Part shown: positions 1 through 9,014 of the stretch, one piece after another | Layout of the letters: the number at the start of each line of letters is the position of its first letter | How positions within the stretch are numbered: position 1 is the first letter of the stretch | NCBI GenBank assembly: GCA_963710135.1 | Contig: CAVPYY010000006.1 | Location: 558,001-622,000, forward strand | Direction of reading: 5' to 3' | From: SG8-30 sp963710135 | Lineage (GTDB): Bacteria; Pseudomonadota; Gammaproteobacteria; Steroidobacterales; Steroidobacteraceae | Length of the DNA stretch: 64,000 bases | The notes under the pieces: model-generated | Databases searched by the model: none | Seen by the model: the letters and a program-made list of their open reading frames with translations, nothing else | Told to the model about the DNA's origin: nothing | Translations under genes and position numbers: made by a program

Positions 1-538
1 TCACGACCCGCGCGGTATCGTCCACCGACAAGGTGGTCTGCGTGACCAGCGCAAGCTGGGCGGGATCGCGAATCTCCAGCCGATCCACGTCCTCGACCGA
101 CTCGACCAGGTGGATGCGCCCGCCCCGCGAGGTGTCGAACTGGCCCATGGTGCCCTCGACCTCCGGATGGCCCGCGTGGCCGATCAGGATGACGTCGCGA
201 CCCTCGCGCGCATAGCGCATCACTTCCAGGTGAACCTTGGTCACCAGCGGGCAGGTGGCATCGAACACGTTGAGCTGGCGCCGCTTCGCTTCCTGCTGCA
301 CCGCCTTCGAAACGCCGTGCGCGCTGAAGATCACCGTCGCGCCGTCCGGCACCTCGTCGAGCTCTTCGACGAACACCGCGCCAAGCTGGCGCAGACGCTC
401 CACCACAAAGCGGTTGTGGACCACTTCGTGACGCACGTAGATGGGCGCGCCGAGCAGGCCGAGCGCCCGCTCGACGATGTCGATGGCGCGGTCGACTCCG
501 GCGCAGAAACCCCGTGGATTGGCCAGCAGGATCTTCAT
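1..538 (-). CDS. ispH: 4-hydroxy-3-methylbut-2-enyl diphosphate reductase, N-terminal part (IspH/LytB)
   Basis: IspH makes IPP and DMAPP in the last step of the MEP isoprenoid pathway, using a [4Fe-4S] cluster in the cytoplasm. The first 179 residues are visible; the C-terminus, with the third cluster cysteine, lies beyond the window edge. Seen directly: NPRGFCAGVDRAI with Cys12, FSAHGVSK with His74, and FDATCPLVTKVH with Cys96, all standard IspH positions. The ATG at 538 overlaps the lspA stop (ATGA), so it is translationally coupled to lspA and ileS upstream. The ileS-lspA-ispH order is common in gammaproteobacteria. Also relevant: ispB lies at 13.2 kb in the same window. Confidence 0.97.
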   Translation of the reverse strand, partial: MKILLANPRGFCAGVDRAIDIVERALGLLGAPIYVRHEVVHNRFVVERLRQLGAVFVEELDEVPDGATVIFSAHGVSKAVQQEAKRRQLNVFDATCPLVTKVHLEVMRYAREGRDVILIGHAGHPEVEGTMGQFDTSRGGRIHLVESVEDVDRLEIRDPAQLALVTQTTLSVDDTARVV

Positions 539-1047
539 GGGCTCGCGCCCTCGCCACGGCCACGGCGTCCCTCGAACAGCGCATCGAGGATCAGCAGTGC
601 CGCGCCCACGGTGATCGCCATGTCGGCGACGTTGAATGCCGGGAAGTAGGCGCGCTCCCAGTGGAAGTGGATGAAATCCACCACGTGCCCATGCTGGATG
701 CGGTCGATGACGTTGCCAAGCGCGCCACCCATCACCAGCGTGAGTGCGGCGGGCAGCCACGGCGTGCTGTCGCGCGGCATGCGCGCCAGCCAGACGACGA
801 TGCCGACACTGACCACGGCGCCCAGCCCGATGAAGAAGTAGCGCTGCCAGCCGGAGGCCGACGCCAGCAGGCTGAAGGCGGCACCGGTGTTATGCAGACG
901 GGTGATCTCGAGCACCGGCAGCACGTCGAGCACTTCGAACAGGTCGAAGTGCTGGATGATGTAGTTCTTGGTCAACTGGTCGGCGACGATCACCGCGACG
1001 GAGAGCCACAGCCAGTGCAGCGCTCCCGGACGGTACTTGCCCGTCAT
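535..1047 (-). CDS. lspA: Signal peptidase II (lipoprotein signal peptidase)
   Basis: LspA is an inner-membrane aspartyl protease that removes signal peptides from prolipoproteins after lipidation. The protein is 170 residues with four hydrophobic segments. The catalytic aspartates are in the conserved blocks GNVIDR (D115) and FNVADMA (D142), and the early VADQLTK motif is typical. The ATG at 1047 is chosen because AGGAGGT lies just upstream and because it overlaps the ileS stop by ATGA; a longer frame back to 1101 would begin inside ileS. Several putative lipoproteins in this window (at 9.0, 10.6 and 19.1 kb) would be its substrates. Confidence 0.97.
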   Translation of the reverse strand: MTGKYRPGALHWLWLSVAVIVADQLTKNYIIQHFDLFEVLDVLPVLEITRLHNTGAAFSLLASASGWQRYFFIGLGAVVSVGIVVWLARMPRDSTPWLPAALTLVMGGALGNVIDRIQHGHVVDFIHFHWERAYFPAFNVADMAITVGAALLILDALFEGRRGRGEGASP

Positions 1048-3861
1048 GCAAACCTCCTGGTCTCGCCCGGACCTGCGAGGTTCGACACGCAGCGGCCGCA
1101 AAGTTCAGGGTGAGTGGGATCCTGGCCCACATCGGGCCGGCGATGCCAGCAGCGGACGCACTTGGGGTCGTCGAGCTTGCGCACCGCGATCCACGCCCCC
1201 TGGGCGGCGACGCCCGGTGCGGGGACCGCGTCCGCGGGGCGCTCGGCAGCATCAAGCATGCGCGCCTCGGAGGTGATCAGCACGAAGCGAAGTTCGTCGC
1301 CCAGCCCGGCCAGACGCGCCCGGCAGGCGTCGTCGAGGTATACGTCCACCTCCGCCTCGAGCGGCGCTCCGATGGTCCCGGTGGCCCGCAGGAGCTCCAG
1401 CTGGCGGCCGACGTCCTGCTTGAGCCCCAGCACCGTCGGCCAGTCGATCCCCGGATCGGCGTGCACATCCGGCAGGTCCCACCAGGTGGCGAGGAACACC
1501 GAGTCATCGCGTTCGCCGGGCAGATGCTTCCAGGCCTCTTCCGCCGTGAACGACAGGATCGGCGCCAGCCAGCGGACCATCGCTTCGGCGACGTGGTACA
1601 TCGCGGTCTGCGCCGAACGTCGCGCGGCGCTGGCGGCTGGCGTCGTGTAGAGCCGGTCCTTGAGGATGTCGAGCCAGAACGAGCCGAGGTCCAGCACGCA
1701 GAAGTTGTGCACCTTCTGGTAGATCTGGTGGAACTCGTAGTCGCGATAGGCCTCGACCAGCTCCGCCTGCAGCGCCGCGGTGCGCTCCAGCGCCCAGCGA
1801 TCGAGCGCGACCAGCTCCGCCGCCGGCAGCGCGTCGCGGGCGGGGTCGAATCCGTGCAGATTGCCGAGCAGGAAGCGCAGCGTGTTGCGGATGCGCCGGT
1901 AGCTGTCCGAGACACGCTTGAGGATCTCGTCCGAAACGCTCATCTCGGCGCTGTAGTCGGTGGCCGCGACCCACAAGCGCAACACGTCCGCGCCGAGCGT
2001 GCTCATCACCTTCTGCGGCGCGACGACATTACCGAGCGACTTGGACATCTTGCGGCCGTTCTCGTCCACCGCGAAGCCATGGGTGACGACTTGACGATAC
2101 GGCGCCTCGCCCTTGCCGGCGACCGCGGCCAGCAGCGAGCTCTGGAACCAGCCGCGGTGCTGGTCGGAACCCTCGAGATACACGTCGACGGGAAACGGAA
2201 TGACCTCGGGCCGCAGGCGCGGCAGACAGTGATGCACGACGCCGGAGTCGAGCCATACGTCCATGACGTCGGTGGTCTTCTCGTACTCGGCGGCCTCCTC
2301 ACCGAGGATCTCGGCCGGATCCAGGTCGAACCAGGCCTCGAGACCCTCGACCGCCACGCGCTCGGCGACCTGTTCGAGCAATTCAGGGGTACGCGGATGC
2401 GGCTCGCCGGTCGCGCGGTGCACGAACAGCGCCAGTGGCACGCCCCACGCGCGCTGGCGCGAGATGCACCAGTCCGGGCGTGACGCCACCATGCCGCCGA
2501 TGCGCTCCTCGCCCCAGCCTGGCACCCAGCGGACCTTGCCAATCGCCTCGAGCGCGGCCGCACGCAGCCCCGCCTGCTCCATGCTCACGAACCATTGCGG
2601 CGTGGAGCGGAAGATTACCGGCGTCTTGTGGCGCCAGCAGTGTGGATAGCTGTGCCGGTAGGGCTGGTGCGCGAGCAGCGCGCCCCGCCCGGCCAGGGCC
2701 GCGACCACGGCGTCGTTGGCCTCGAACACCTGCTGGCCGGCGAACAGCTCGGTGCCCTCGACGAAGCGGCCGTCGGCGCCCACCGGGTTGTCCACCGGCA
2801 GCCCGTACTGGCGCCCGACCACGAAGTCCTCGACACCGTGGCCCGGCGCGGTGTGCACGGCGCCGGTGCCGGAATCGAGCGTGACGTGCTCGCCCAGGAT
2901 GACCGGCACCACGCGCGCATAGAACGGATGGTCGAGCTGCAGGCCCTCGAGCGCCGATCCGGGTGCACGCCCCAGCTCACGCACGTTCTCCAGCCCGGCG
3001 CGCGCGACCACGGCCTCGAGCAGGCCCGCTGCGACGACCAGCTGCTCTGGGCGCGCCGCCGTCCACTTCGACCAGCACATAGTCCAGCCCGGCGTTGACC
3101 GCCACGGCCTGGTTGGCCGGCAGTGTCCAGGGCGTCGTGGTCCAGATGACCACGGACGGCTTGGCGACGTCTCCCGCGGCGAGCCCGAAGCGGCGCGCCA
3201 GGTCCGCCGGATCGCGCGCGGCAAAGCGCACGTCGACCGATGGCGAGGTGCGTTCCTCGTATTCCACTTCGGCCTCGGCCAGCGAGGACCGGCAGTCCAG
3301 GCACCAGTGCACCGGCTTGTAGCCGCGCAGCAGATGGCCGTTGGCGACGATGCCCGCCAGGGCGCGCAGCTGCTCGGCCTCGTAGGCGGGCAGCATGGTC
3401 AGATACGGCCGTTCCCAGTCGCCCAGCACGCCGAGGCGGCGAAAGCCCTCGCGCTGGGCATCGACCTGCGCGGCCGCATACTCGCGACAGGCGGCGCGGA
3501 ACGCCTTGGCGTCGAGCTTGCGGCCCACCCGGCCGTGGGTCTTCTCGACCTGCTGCTCGATGGGCAGCCCGTGACAGTCCCAGCCCGGGACGTAAGGCGA
3601 GTCGCAGCCATCCAGCGTGCGCGACTTGACGATCACGTCCTTGAGGATCTTGTTGACTGCGTGGCCGATGTGGATCGCGCCGTTGGCGTACGGCGGCCCG
3701 TCGAGCAGCACGAACTTCGGACGCCCGGCGGCCTTGCGGCGCAGCTGCCCGTACAGGTCGATCGACTGCCACCACGCGACCATGGCCGGCTCGCGATTGG
3801 CGAGATCCGCCTTCATCGGAAAGTCAGTCTTCGGCAGGTTGATCGTCTGCTTGTAATCCAC
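1044..3861 (-). CDS. ileS: Isoleucyl-tRNA synthetase (one extra base near 3050)
   Basis: Charges tRNA-Ile; class I aminoacyl-tRNA synthetase of the cytoplasm. The HIGH motif is in GAIHIGHAVNK near residue 65, KMSKSLGNV is present, the editing-domain segment TAPGHGVEDF is present, and a C-terminal zinc finger (CVRCWH, later CGRCV) closes the protein. The reading frame breaks once: residues up to about 270 are read from 3861, and the rest in the frame one base further on. Removing one G of the GGG at 3049-3051 restores VDGGAPEQLV and a 938-residue protein, the usual length. IleS is essential, so a sequencing insertion is more likely than a real mutation. It starts 22 bases after ribF and overlaps lspA by four bases. 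Confidence 0.95.
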
Positions 3862-3883
3862 TTCAGCTCCTGTCGGCCGCGAC

Positions 3884-4813
3884 TCAGACTGCGGCCAGGA
3901 TCCGCCGGGCCTCGCCGGCGTCCCGATCCATATATTCCACCAGCGTGGCGAGGTCCGGAAAACTCAGTTCCTCGCGCAGCTTGGCGACGAAGTCGATGGC
4001 CAGGTAGCGACCATACAGGTCGCCGTTCCAATCGAACACGTGCGCCTCCAGCAGCGGTTCGCCGCCGCCGAGGGTCGGGCGCGTCCCGGCCGATGCCACC
4101 CCCGGCAGCGGTCCGGCGCCGACACCATGCACCTGGACCGCAAACACCCCGGAAACCGGCGGCACGCGCCGATGCAGGCGCAGGTTCGCGGTGGGATAGC
4201 CGAGCTCGCGGCCGAGCCGCTGACCGCCGATGACGCGGCCGGTGATGCGGTAGTCACGGCCCAGCAGCTGCCGGACCAGGGCGAGATCGCCACTGGCCAG
4301 CGCAGCGCGCACGCGCGTCGAGCTGGCGCGCTCGCCGGCCACCTCGACCGCGTCCACCTCGTCGACCGCGAAGCCGGCGCGCGCGCCTTCGCTGTGCAAC
4401 AGCTCGACCGTGCCGCTGCGGCCGCGGCCGAAGCGAAAGCCGCGGCCGATCACCACATGCCGCGCGCCGAGCGCGTCCACCAGCACCCGGGTGATGAATT
4501 CTTCGCCGTCCCAGCTGCGCAGGCGGTCGTCGAAACGCAGCAGGACCAGCCGGTCCACCCCGAGCTCCGCCAGGCGCGCGGCCTTGTCGCGCAGCCGCAT
4601 CAGCCGGGCCGGCGCATTCTGCGGATCGAAGAACTCCCGCGGATTCGGCTCGAACGTCAGCACGGTGGTCGGCAGCTCGTGCTCGCGACCACGCGCGGCA
4701 AGCTGCGACAGGATGGCCTCGTGCCCGAGGTGCATGCCGTCGAAGTTGCCGATGGTCAGCACGCAGCCGCGCTGGGACCGGCGCGCGTTGAGGAGGCCGC
4801 GGACGATCTTCAT
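3884..4813 (-). CDS. ribF: Bifunctional riboflavin kinase / FMN adenylyltransferase
   Basis: Converts riboflavin to FMN and then FAD. The 309-residue protein has the N-terminal nucleotidyltransferase domain (TIGNFDGMHLGHEAIL, with the HxGH-type site) and the C-terminal kinase domain (GRVIGGQRLGRELGYPTANL and GVFAVQVHG). The ATG at 4813 (MKIVRGLLNAR) is preferred; a frame extending to 4894 adds 27 residues that do not look like the family and would run into the gap after murJ. It is followed after 22 bases by ileS, the usual ribF-ileS-lspA-ispH order. It supplies the FAD cofactor for flavoproteins such as the one at 28.5 kb. Confidence 0.96.
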   Translation of the reverse strand: MKIVRGLLNARRSQRGCVLTIGNFDGMHLGHEAILSQLAARGREHELPTTVLTFEPNPREFFDPQNAPARLMRLRDKAARLAELGVDRLVLLRFDDRLRSWDGEEFITRVLVDALGARHVVIGRGFRFGRGRSGTVELLHSEGARAGFAVDEVDAVEVAGERASSTRVRAALASGDLALVRQLLGRDYRITGRVIGGQRLGRELGYPTANLRLHRRVPPVSGVFAVQVHGVGAGPLPGVASAGTRPTLGGGEPLLEAHVFDWNGDLYGRYLAIDFVAKLREELSFPDLATLVEYMDRDAGEARRILAAV

Positions 4814-4912
4814 GAGCTCTGGGCGCGCCACGGGCGCGGCAAAAAAGGAGCCAATTATAGGGTCAACGCCGGGCGATTCCCGACTTCCTGCCACGCCGCC
4901 CGCGCACCGCGC

Positions 4913-6478
4913 TCAGCGCGACTTCGCCCCGCGGAAGTCGCCCACGCGGGCGCCCGTCGCCCACAGCGCCAGGAAATAGACCACGGCGCCGCCGGCGACC
5001 AGCGCGGCGGTGCGGCCGGCGCGTTCCGCGGCGGGCATCTCCGGCCAGGCCGACCACTGTCCGGCGCCCCACCAGAGAAAGACGCACAGGGCCAGGCCCG
5101 CCGCCAGCACCTGCGGCAGCAGGCGCCGCCAGTGGACCGACGGCGTGTACACACCGCTCGCGCGCAGCCCGCGGTACAGCAGGGTGCTGTTGACCAAGGC
5201 CGATAAACCGGTGGACAGCGCCAGCAGCGCGTGCGGCGCCGGAAATCCGGCCAGATGCGCGGGAACGACCACGGCGATGTTGACGCCGATGTTCACTCCC
5301 AGCGCGATGATGCCGACCTTGACCGGGGTGCGCGTGTCCTGGCGCGCGAAGTAGCCGGGGGCCAGCACCTTCACCAGCGAGAAGCCCATGAGGCCCAGCG
5401 AATACGCCATCAGGGCGTAGGACGACATCTGCACGTCGCGGGCGTCGAACTCGCCGTAGCCGAAGATGGTCGCGGTCAGCGGGCCGGCCAGCATCAAGAG
5501 GCCGAGCGCTGCCGGCACGACGATGGTCACCGTCAGCCGGAGCGCCCAGTCGAGGGTCGCGGTGAACTCCGCCTTTGACTGGTTGGCGTGATGCGACGAC
5601 AGGCCGGGCAGGATGACCGTCGCCAGCGCGATCGAGAAGACCCCCATGGGAAACTCGACCAGCCGGTCCGCGTAGTACATCCAGGCGATGCTGCCGGTCA
5701 TCAGGAACGAGGCGATCAGGGTGTCGAGCAGCAGCGAGACCTGCGCGACCGACGAGCCGAAGATGCCGGGCAGCATCAGCCGGCCGATGCGCCGCACGCC
5801 TTCGTGGGCACGGTCCCAGCGAGGCCGGACGAGCAGCTTGATGCCCGCCAGCGCCGGCAGCTGGATGGCGAGCTGCACCAGCCCTGCCACGAACACGCCG
5901 GCCGCCAGCACCAGCCCGGGCTCGCTGAAATGCGGGGCGACGAGGCTCGCGAAGACGATCATCACCACGTTCAGCAGCGTGGAGGTGAATGCCGGGATGC
6001 CGAAACGCCCGTAGCTGTTGAGTATCCCGCTCGCCAGCGCCACCAGCGATATGAAGAAGATGTAGGGGAATGTCAGCCGCAGCATCTCGACCGTGAGGTC
6101 GAACCGCCCGCCGTCGTCGCGAAAACCCGGCGCGAACAGCAGCACCAGGATCGGCGCGCCGATCACGCCGATCGCGGTGACCACGAACAGCACCACGCCG
6201 AAGGTGCCCGAGACGCTCGCAATCAGCCCGCGCACCTCGTCGTGGCTTTGGCGAACCCGGTACTCGGAGATCACTGGCACGAAGGCCTGCGAGAACGCGC
6301 CCTCGGCGGTGAGCCGGCGCAGGAAATTGGGAATCTTGAACGCCACCAGGAAGGCGTCCATGAGCGAGCCGGCCCCGAACGCCTGGGAATAGACCATGTC
6401 GCGCAGCAAGCCCGATATCCGCGACAGCAGCGTCAGGCCGCCGACCACCGACGTGCTGCGCAGGAAACCCCGGCTCAT
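4913..6478 (-). CDS. murJ: Lipid II flippase MurJ (MviN)
   Basis: MurJ moves lipid II across the inner membrane for peptidoglycan synthesis. The 521-residue protein is almost entirely transmembrane, with about 14 predicted helices. Its N-terminus (FLRSTSVVGGLTLLSRISGLLRD) and the RRLTAEGAFSQAFVPVISEY block are characteristic of the family. The length is normal. It begins 177 bases before rpsT, in the opposite direction, and ends about 100 bases before ribF. No strong Shine-Dalgarno sequence is visible before the ATG at 6478. Confidence 0.96.
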   Translation of the reverse strand: MSRGFLRSTSVVGGLTLLSRISGLLRDMVYSQAFGAGSLMDAFLVAFKIPNFLRRLTAEGAFSQAFVPVISEYRVRQSHDEVRGLIASVSGTFGVVLFVVTAIGVIGAPILVLLFAPGFRDDGGRFDLTVEMLRLTFPYIFFISLVALASGILNSYGRFGIPAFTSTLLNVVMIVFASLVAPHFSEPGLVLAAGVFVAGLVQLAIQLPALAGIKLLVRPRWDRAHEGVRRIGRLMLPGIFGSSVAQVSLLLDTLIASFLMTGSIAWMYYADRLVEFPMGVFSIALATVILPGLSSHHANQSKAEFTATLDWALRLTVTIVVPAALGLLMLAGPLTATIFGYGEFDARDVQMSSYALMAYSLGLMGFSLVKVLAPGYFARQDTRTPVKVGIIALGVNIGVNIAVVVPAHLAGFPAPHALLALSTGLSALVNSTLLYRGLRASGVYTPSVHWRRLLPQVLAAGLALCVFLWWGAGQWSAWPEMPAAERAGRTAALVAGGAVVYFLALWATGARVGDFRGAKSR

Positions 6479-6582
6479 CGAGGCATCGGGAGTGGATTCA
6501 TGCGCCCGGGACTATACCTGAGACCAGACCAGTCGCCGCGCCGCCCGCCGCCGGGCCGCCCTGGCCCCGGCCGGGACATTCA

Positions 6583-6611
6583 TTGACAACCCGCTGGCCG
6601 CCAAGGAAAAT
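6583..6611 (+). promoter_or_regulatory. Candidate sigma-70 promoter for rpsT
   Basis: A perfect -35 box, TTGACA (6583-6588), is followed after 17 bases by GAAAAT (6606-6611), a weak -10 match (or AAAATA with 18 bases). It lies 45-73 bases upstream of rpsT, in the divergent region with murJ. The -35 match is strong and the -10 is not, so this is a candidate only. Confidence 0.45.
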
Positions 6612-6655
6612 ACCGGGCTCAGTCCAGCAGACAGACCCGATACCGGAGCGATCCC

Positions 6656-6925
6656 TTGGCCAATTCGAAGTCAGCAGAAAAGCGCGCCCGCCAGGCTACC
6701 GAGCGCCGCGCGTTGAATGTCACCCAGCGCTCGAAGGTCCGCACCTCCATCAAGAAGGTGACGGCAGCCGTGCAGGGTGGCGACAAGGACAAGGCCGCGG
6801 CGGAGCTGAAGGCCGCCATGCCGGTCATCGACTCGATGGCGCGCAAGGGCATCATCCACCCGAACAAGGCGGCCCGGCACAAGAGCCGCCTGGCCAAGCA
6901 GATCAAGGCGCTCGCCGGCGCCTGA
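6656..6925 (+). CDS. rpsT: 30S ribosomal protein S20
   Basis: S20 is a primary binder of 16S rRNA in the 30S subunit. The 89-residue, Lys/Arg/Ala-rich protein begins MANSKSAEKRARQ, as S20 does, and ends KSRLAKQIKALAGA. The start codon is TTG at 6656, preceded by GGAG at 7-8 bases. A TTG start is known for rpsT in E. coli (UUG) and allows autogenous control by S20, so the same control may apply here. It is monocistronic, transcribed away from murJ, and ends in a clear terminator. Confidence 0.97.
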   Translation: MANSKSAEKRARQATERRALNVTQRSKVRTSIKKVTAAVQGGDKDKAAAELKAAMPVIDSMARKGIIHPNKAARHKSRLAKQIKALAGA

Positions 6926-6952
6926 CGCCGCCGCCCGCCGCTGCCCGCGAAG

Positions 6953-6978
6953 AGCCGGTCTCATCGACCGGCTTTTTT
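6953..6978 (+). terminator. Rho-independent terminator of rpsT
   Basis: An 8-bp perfect stem, AGCCGGTC / GACCGGCT (6953-6960 and 6966-6973), with a 5-base loop is followed by a run of six T (6973-6978). The loop and right arm contain the last codons and stop codon of the convergent obgE gene (stop at 6961-6963). Confidence 0.9.
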
Positions 6979-8040
6979 CTGTCCTGTTGCCGGCTTGTCC
7001 TCCGGCTCGACACCCGCGCCGGCCGCGACCGGATGCTCGGTCAGGTGCTGCATGACGGCCTGGCAGAGCTCCGTCGTGCCCTGGCCGGTCGCGCCGGAAA
7101 TCCGGAAGACCGGGCCCTTGAAACGCAGCCGGCGGACGATGTCGCGGCAGCGGCGTTCCACCTCCGCCTCGGGCAGCAGATCGATCTTGTTCAGCACCAG
7201 CCAGCGCGCGCGCCTGGCGAGCGCCGGGTCGAACTTCTTCAGCTCGCCGGTGATGGCGCGCGCGCCGGTGACCGGGTCGTCGGCGTCGTCGGGCGGCGCG
7301 ATGTCGATGATGTGCAGCAAAAGCCGCGTGCGCTGCAGATGCCTGAGGAAGCGGATGCCGAGCCCGGTCCCTTCCGCGGCGCCCTCGATGAGCCCTGGAA
7401 TGTCGGCCATCACGAAGCTGCGCTGCGGACCCACGCTGACCACGCCGAGCTGCGGATGCAGCGTGGTGAACGGGTAGTCGGCGACCTTCGGCCGCGCCGC
7501 CGACACCGCGCGAATCAGCGTCGACTTGCCGGCGTTCGGCAGGCCCAGCAGCCCGACGTCGGCCAGCAGCTTGAGCTCCAGGGCAAGCGAGCGCGATTCG
7601 CCCGGCAGGCCCGGCGTCGACTTGCGCGGCGTGCGGTTGACCGAGCTCTTGAAGCGCGCGTTGCCCCAGCCGCCCTTCCCGCCGAGCGCGACCAGCAGGG
7701 CCTGCCCGTCAGCGGTCAGGTCACCCAGCGTCTCGCCGGTGTCCTCGTCCATGACGACCGTGCCGATCGGCACCGGGATGTACAGGTCGGCGCCGCCGGC
7801 GCCGGTGCAGTCGCTGCCGCCGCCCGGCCGGCCATTCTCGGCGCGGAACGTCCGGGCGTTGCGGAAATCGACCAGCGTATTGATGCCCTGCTGCGCGCGC
7901 AGGTACAGGCTGCCGCCATGGCCGCCGTCGCCCCCGTTCGGGCCGCCGTGCGGCACGAACTTCTCGCGCCGGAACGCCACCGCGCCCCGGCCGCCGTGCC
8001 CGGCCGACACCTTGATGCGCGCTTCGTCGACGAACTTCAT
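6961..8040 (-). CDS. obgE: Obg-family GTPase ObgE/CgtA
   Basis: An essential ribosome-associated GTPase involved in 50S maturation and stress response. The 359-residue protein has the glycine-rich Obg fold at the N-terminus (MKFVDEARIKVSAGHGGRG, then GGPNGGDGGHGGS) and a G domain with GLPNAGKSTL (P-loop), DIPGLIEGA (G3) and NKIDLL (G4), then a short Lys-rich tail. It is the third gene of a minus-strand operon after rplU and rpmA, the standard order. Its stop codon lies within the rpsT terminator hairpin. Confidence 0.97.
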   Translation of the reverse strand: MKFVDEARIKVSAGHGGRGAVAFRREKFVPHGGPNGGDGGHGGSLYLRAQQGINTLVDFRNARTFRAENGRPGGGSDCTGAGGADLYIPVPIGTVVMDEDTGETLGDLTADGQALLVALGGKGGWGNARFKSSVNRTPRKSTPGLPGESRSLALELKLLADVGLLGLPNAGKSTLIRAVSAARPKVADYPFTTLHPQLGVVSVGPQRSFVMADIPGLIEGAAEGTGLGIRFLRHLQRTRLLLHIIDIAPPDDADDPVTGARAITGELKKFDPALARRARWLVLNKIDLLPEAEVERRCRDIVRRLRFKGPVFRISGATGQGTTELCQAVMQHLTEHPVAAGAGVEPEDKPATGQKKAGR

Positions 8041-8081
8041 CGCGGGATCCTCGGACCGCCCGTCAGCGGCTGCAAACAGAA

Positions 8082-8102
8082 AACCCCGGCAATGCCGGGG
8101 TT
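8082..8102 (-). terminator. Hairpin between rpmA and obgE
   Basis: A perfect 9-bp stem, AACCCCGGC / GCCGGGGTT, with a 3-base loop. Read on the minus strand it is followed by TTTTC, a short U-tract. It lies in the 90-base gap after rpmA and before obgE, so it may be an attenuator that lets ribosomal-protein genes be expressed above obgE. Confidence 0.75.
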
Positions 8103-8130
8103 CTCGCGGGTCCTGCAGCCAACCGGCGGC

Positions 8131-8388
8131 TTACTCCGGCAGGACGCTCACGAAGGTGCGCTGCTCGGCGCCCTTCTTGTCGAACTTGACCTTGCCGTGC
8201 ACCAGCGCGAACAGGGTGTGGTCCGTGCCGACGCCGACGTTGGTGCCCGGCTTGTAGAGCGTGCCGCGCTGACGGACGAGGATGTTGCCGGCGACGACCT
8301 TCTCGCCGCCGAACTTCTTCACGCCCAGGCGCTTGCTCTGCGATTCGCGGCCGTTCTTGGTACTGCCGCCTGCCTTCTTGTGTGCCAT
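8131..8388 (-). CDS. rpmA: 50S ribosomal protein L27
   Basis: L27 sits at the peptidyl-transferase centre. The 85-residue protein begins MAHKKAGGSTKNGRES and contains the VRQRGTLYKPG block, both diagnostic. The N-terminus is the gammaproteobacterial form without the cleavable extension seen in Firmicutes. It lies 25 bases downstream of rplU. Confidence 0.98.
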   Translation of the reverse strand: MAHKKAGGSTKNGRESQSKRLGVKKFGGEKVVAGNILVRQRGTLYKPGTNVGVGTDHTLFALVHGKVKFDKKGAEQRTFVSVLPE

Positions 8389-8413
8389 GGAATATCTCCT
8401 GGAACTGTCTTGC

Positions 8414-8728
8414 TCAGGCCGCCGAGATGCCGGTCACCTTGATCTCGGTGTACAGCTGGCGGTGTCCCTTCTGGCGCAGGTAGTGCTTGCGCCGGCGGAA
8501 CTTGACGATACGGACCTTGTCGCCCTTGCCGTGCGCCTGCACGGTGGCGGTGACCTTGGCGCCCGACACGTAGGGGGCCCCAACGGCGACGTCGGCGCCT
8601 TCGCCGACTACGAGAACCTTGTCGAACTCGACCGTGGCGCCCGCGTCCGCTGCCAGCTTCTCGACACGGACGACCGTGCCCTCGCTGACGCGGTACTGCT
8701 TGCCACCTGTCGCAATGACGGCGTACAT
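8414..8728 (-). CDS. rplU: 50S ribosomal protein L21
   Basis: L21 binds 23S rRNA and contacts L20. The protein from the ATG at 8728 is 104 residues, begins MYAVIATGGKQYRV, and has the C-terminal KFRRRKHYLRQKGHRQ block, all typical. The frame stays open upstream to 8899 but that stretch contains the promoter, so the short start is correct. It is the first gene of rplU-rpmA-obgE. Confidence 0.97.
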   Translation of the reverse strand: MYAVIATGGKQYRVSEGTVVRVEKLAADAGATVEFDKVLVVGEGADVAVGAPYVSGAKVTATVQAHGKGDKVRIVKFRRRKHYLRQKGHRQLYTEIKVTGISAA

Positions 8729-8783
8729 GACTGTTCTGACTCCAAAAACCGGCGTCCGACAGCGGCCGCCAAAAGAGCCCGCA

Positions 8784-8812
8784 ATTGTATGGATACGGCG
8801 GCGTCGGGTCAA
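8784..8812 (-). promoter_or_regulatory. Sigma-70 promoter of rplU-rpmA-obgE
   Basis: On the minus strand TTGACC (8812-8807) is followed by exactly 17 bases and TACAAT (8789-8784). This gives a predicted start near 8777 and a leader of about 50 nt before rplU. Confidence 0.8.
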
Positions 8813-8951
8813 ACCAAGCTGCGCGGTCGGCTGCCGCTCGCCTCGCTTGCCACCGGCAACGGCCGGCGGGCCGTCGCGGCGACGCAGCCTGATCGCCACA
8901 GGCCCCGCCCACCGGCCAGGCGTCCAGGCACAACTCTATGATTGGCCTGAT

Positions 8952-8992
8952 AAAAAAGGGCGGATGGCCGGCCTAGCGACCGACCATCCGCC
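8952..8992 (-). terminator. Terminator downstream of the DUF5666 operon
   Basis: On the minus strand a 9-bp stem, GGCGGATGG / CCATCCGCC (arms at 8984-8992 and 8959-8967), is followed by a run of six T (8957-8952). It ends transcripts coming from the DUF5666 gene that stops at 9015, before the rplU promoter region. The rest of 8729-9014 holds only the rplU leader and promoter. Confidence 0.88.
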
Positions 8993-9014
8993 ACGGGGCA
9001 TCCTTGCCCGGGAC

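Noticed and set aside
3040..3060. Programmed frameshift in ileS
   Set aside because: No slippery sequence or downstream structure characteristic of recoding is evident, IleS does not use frameshifting, and the same +1 pattern occurs in many unrelated genes here.
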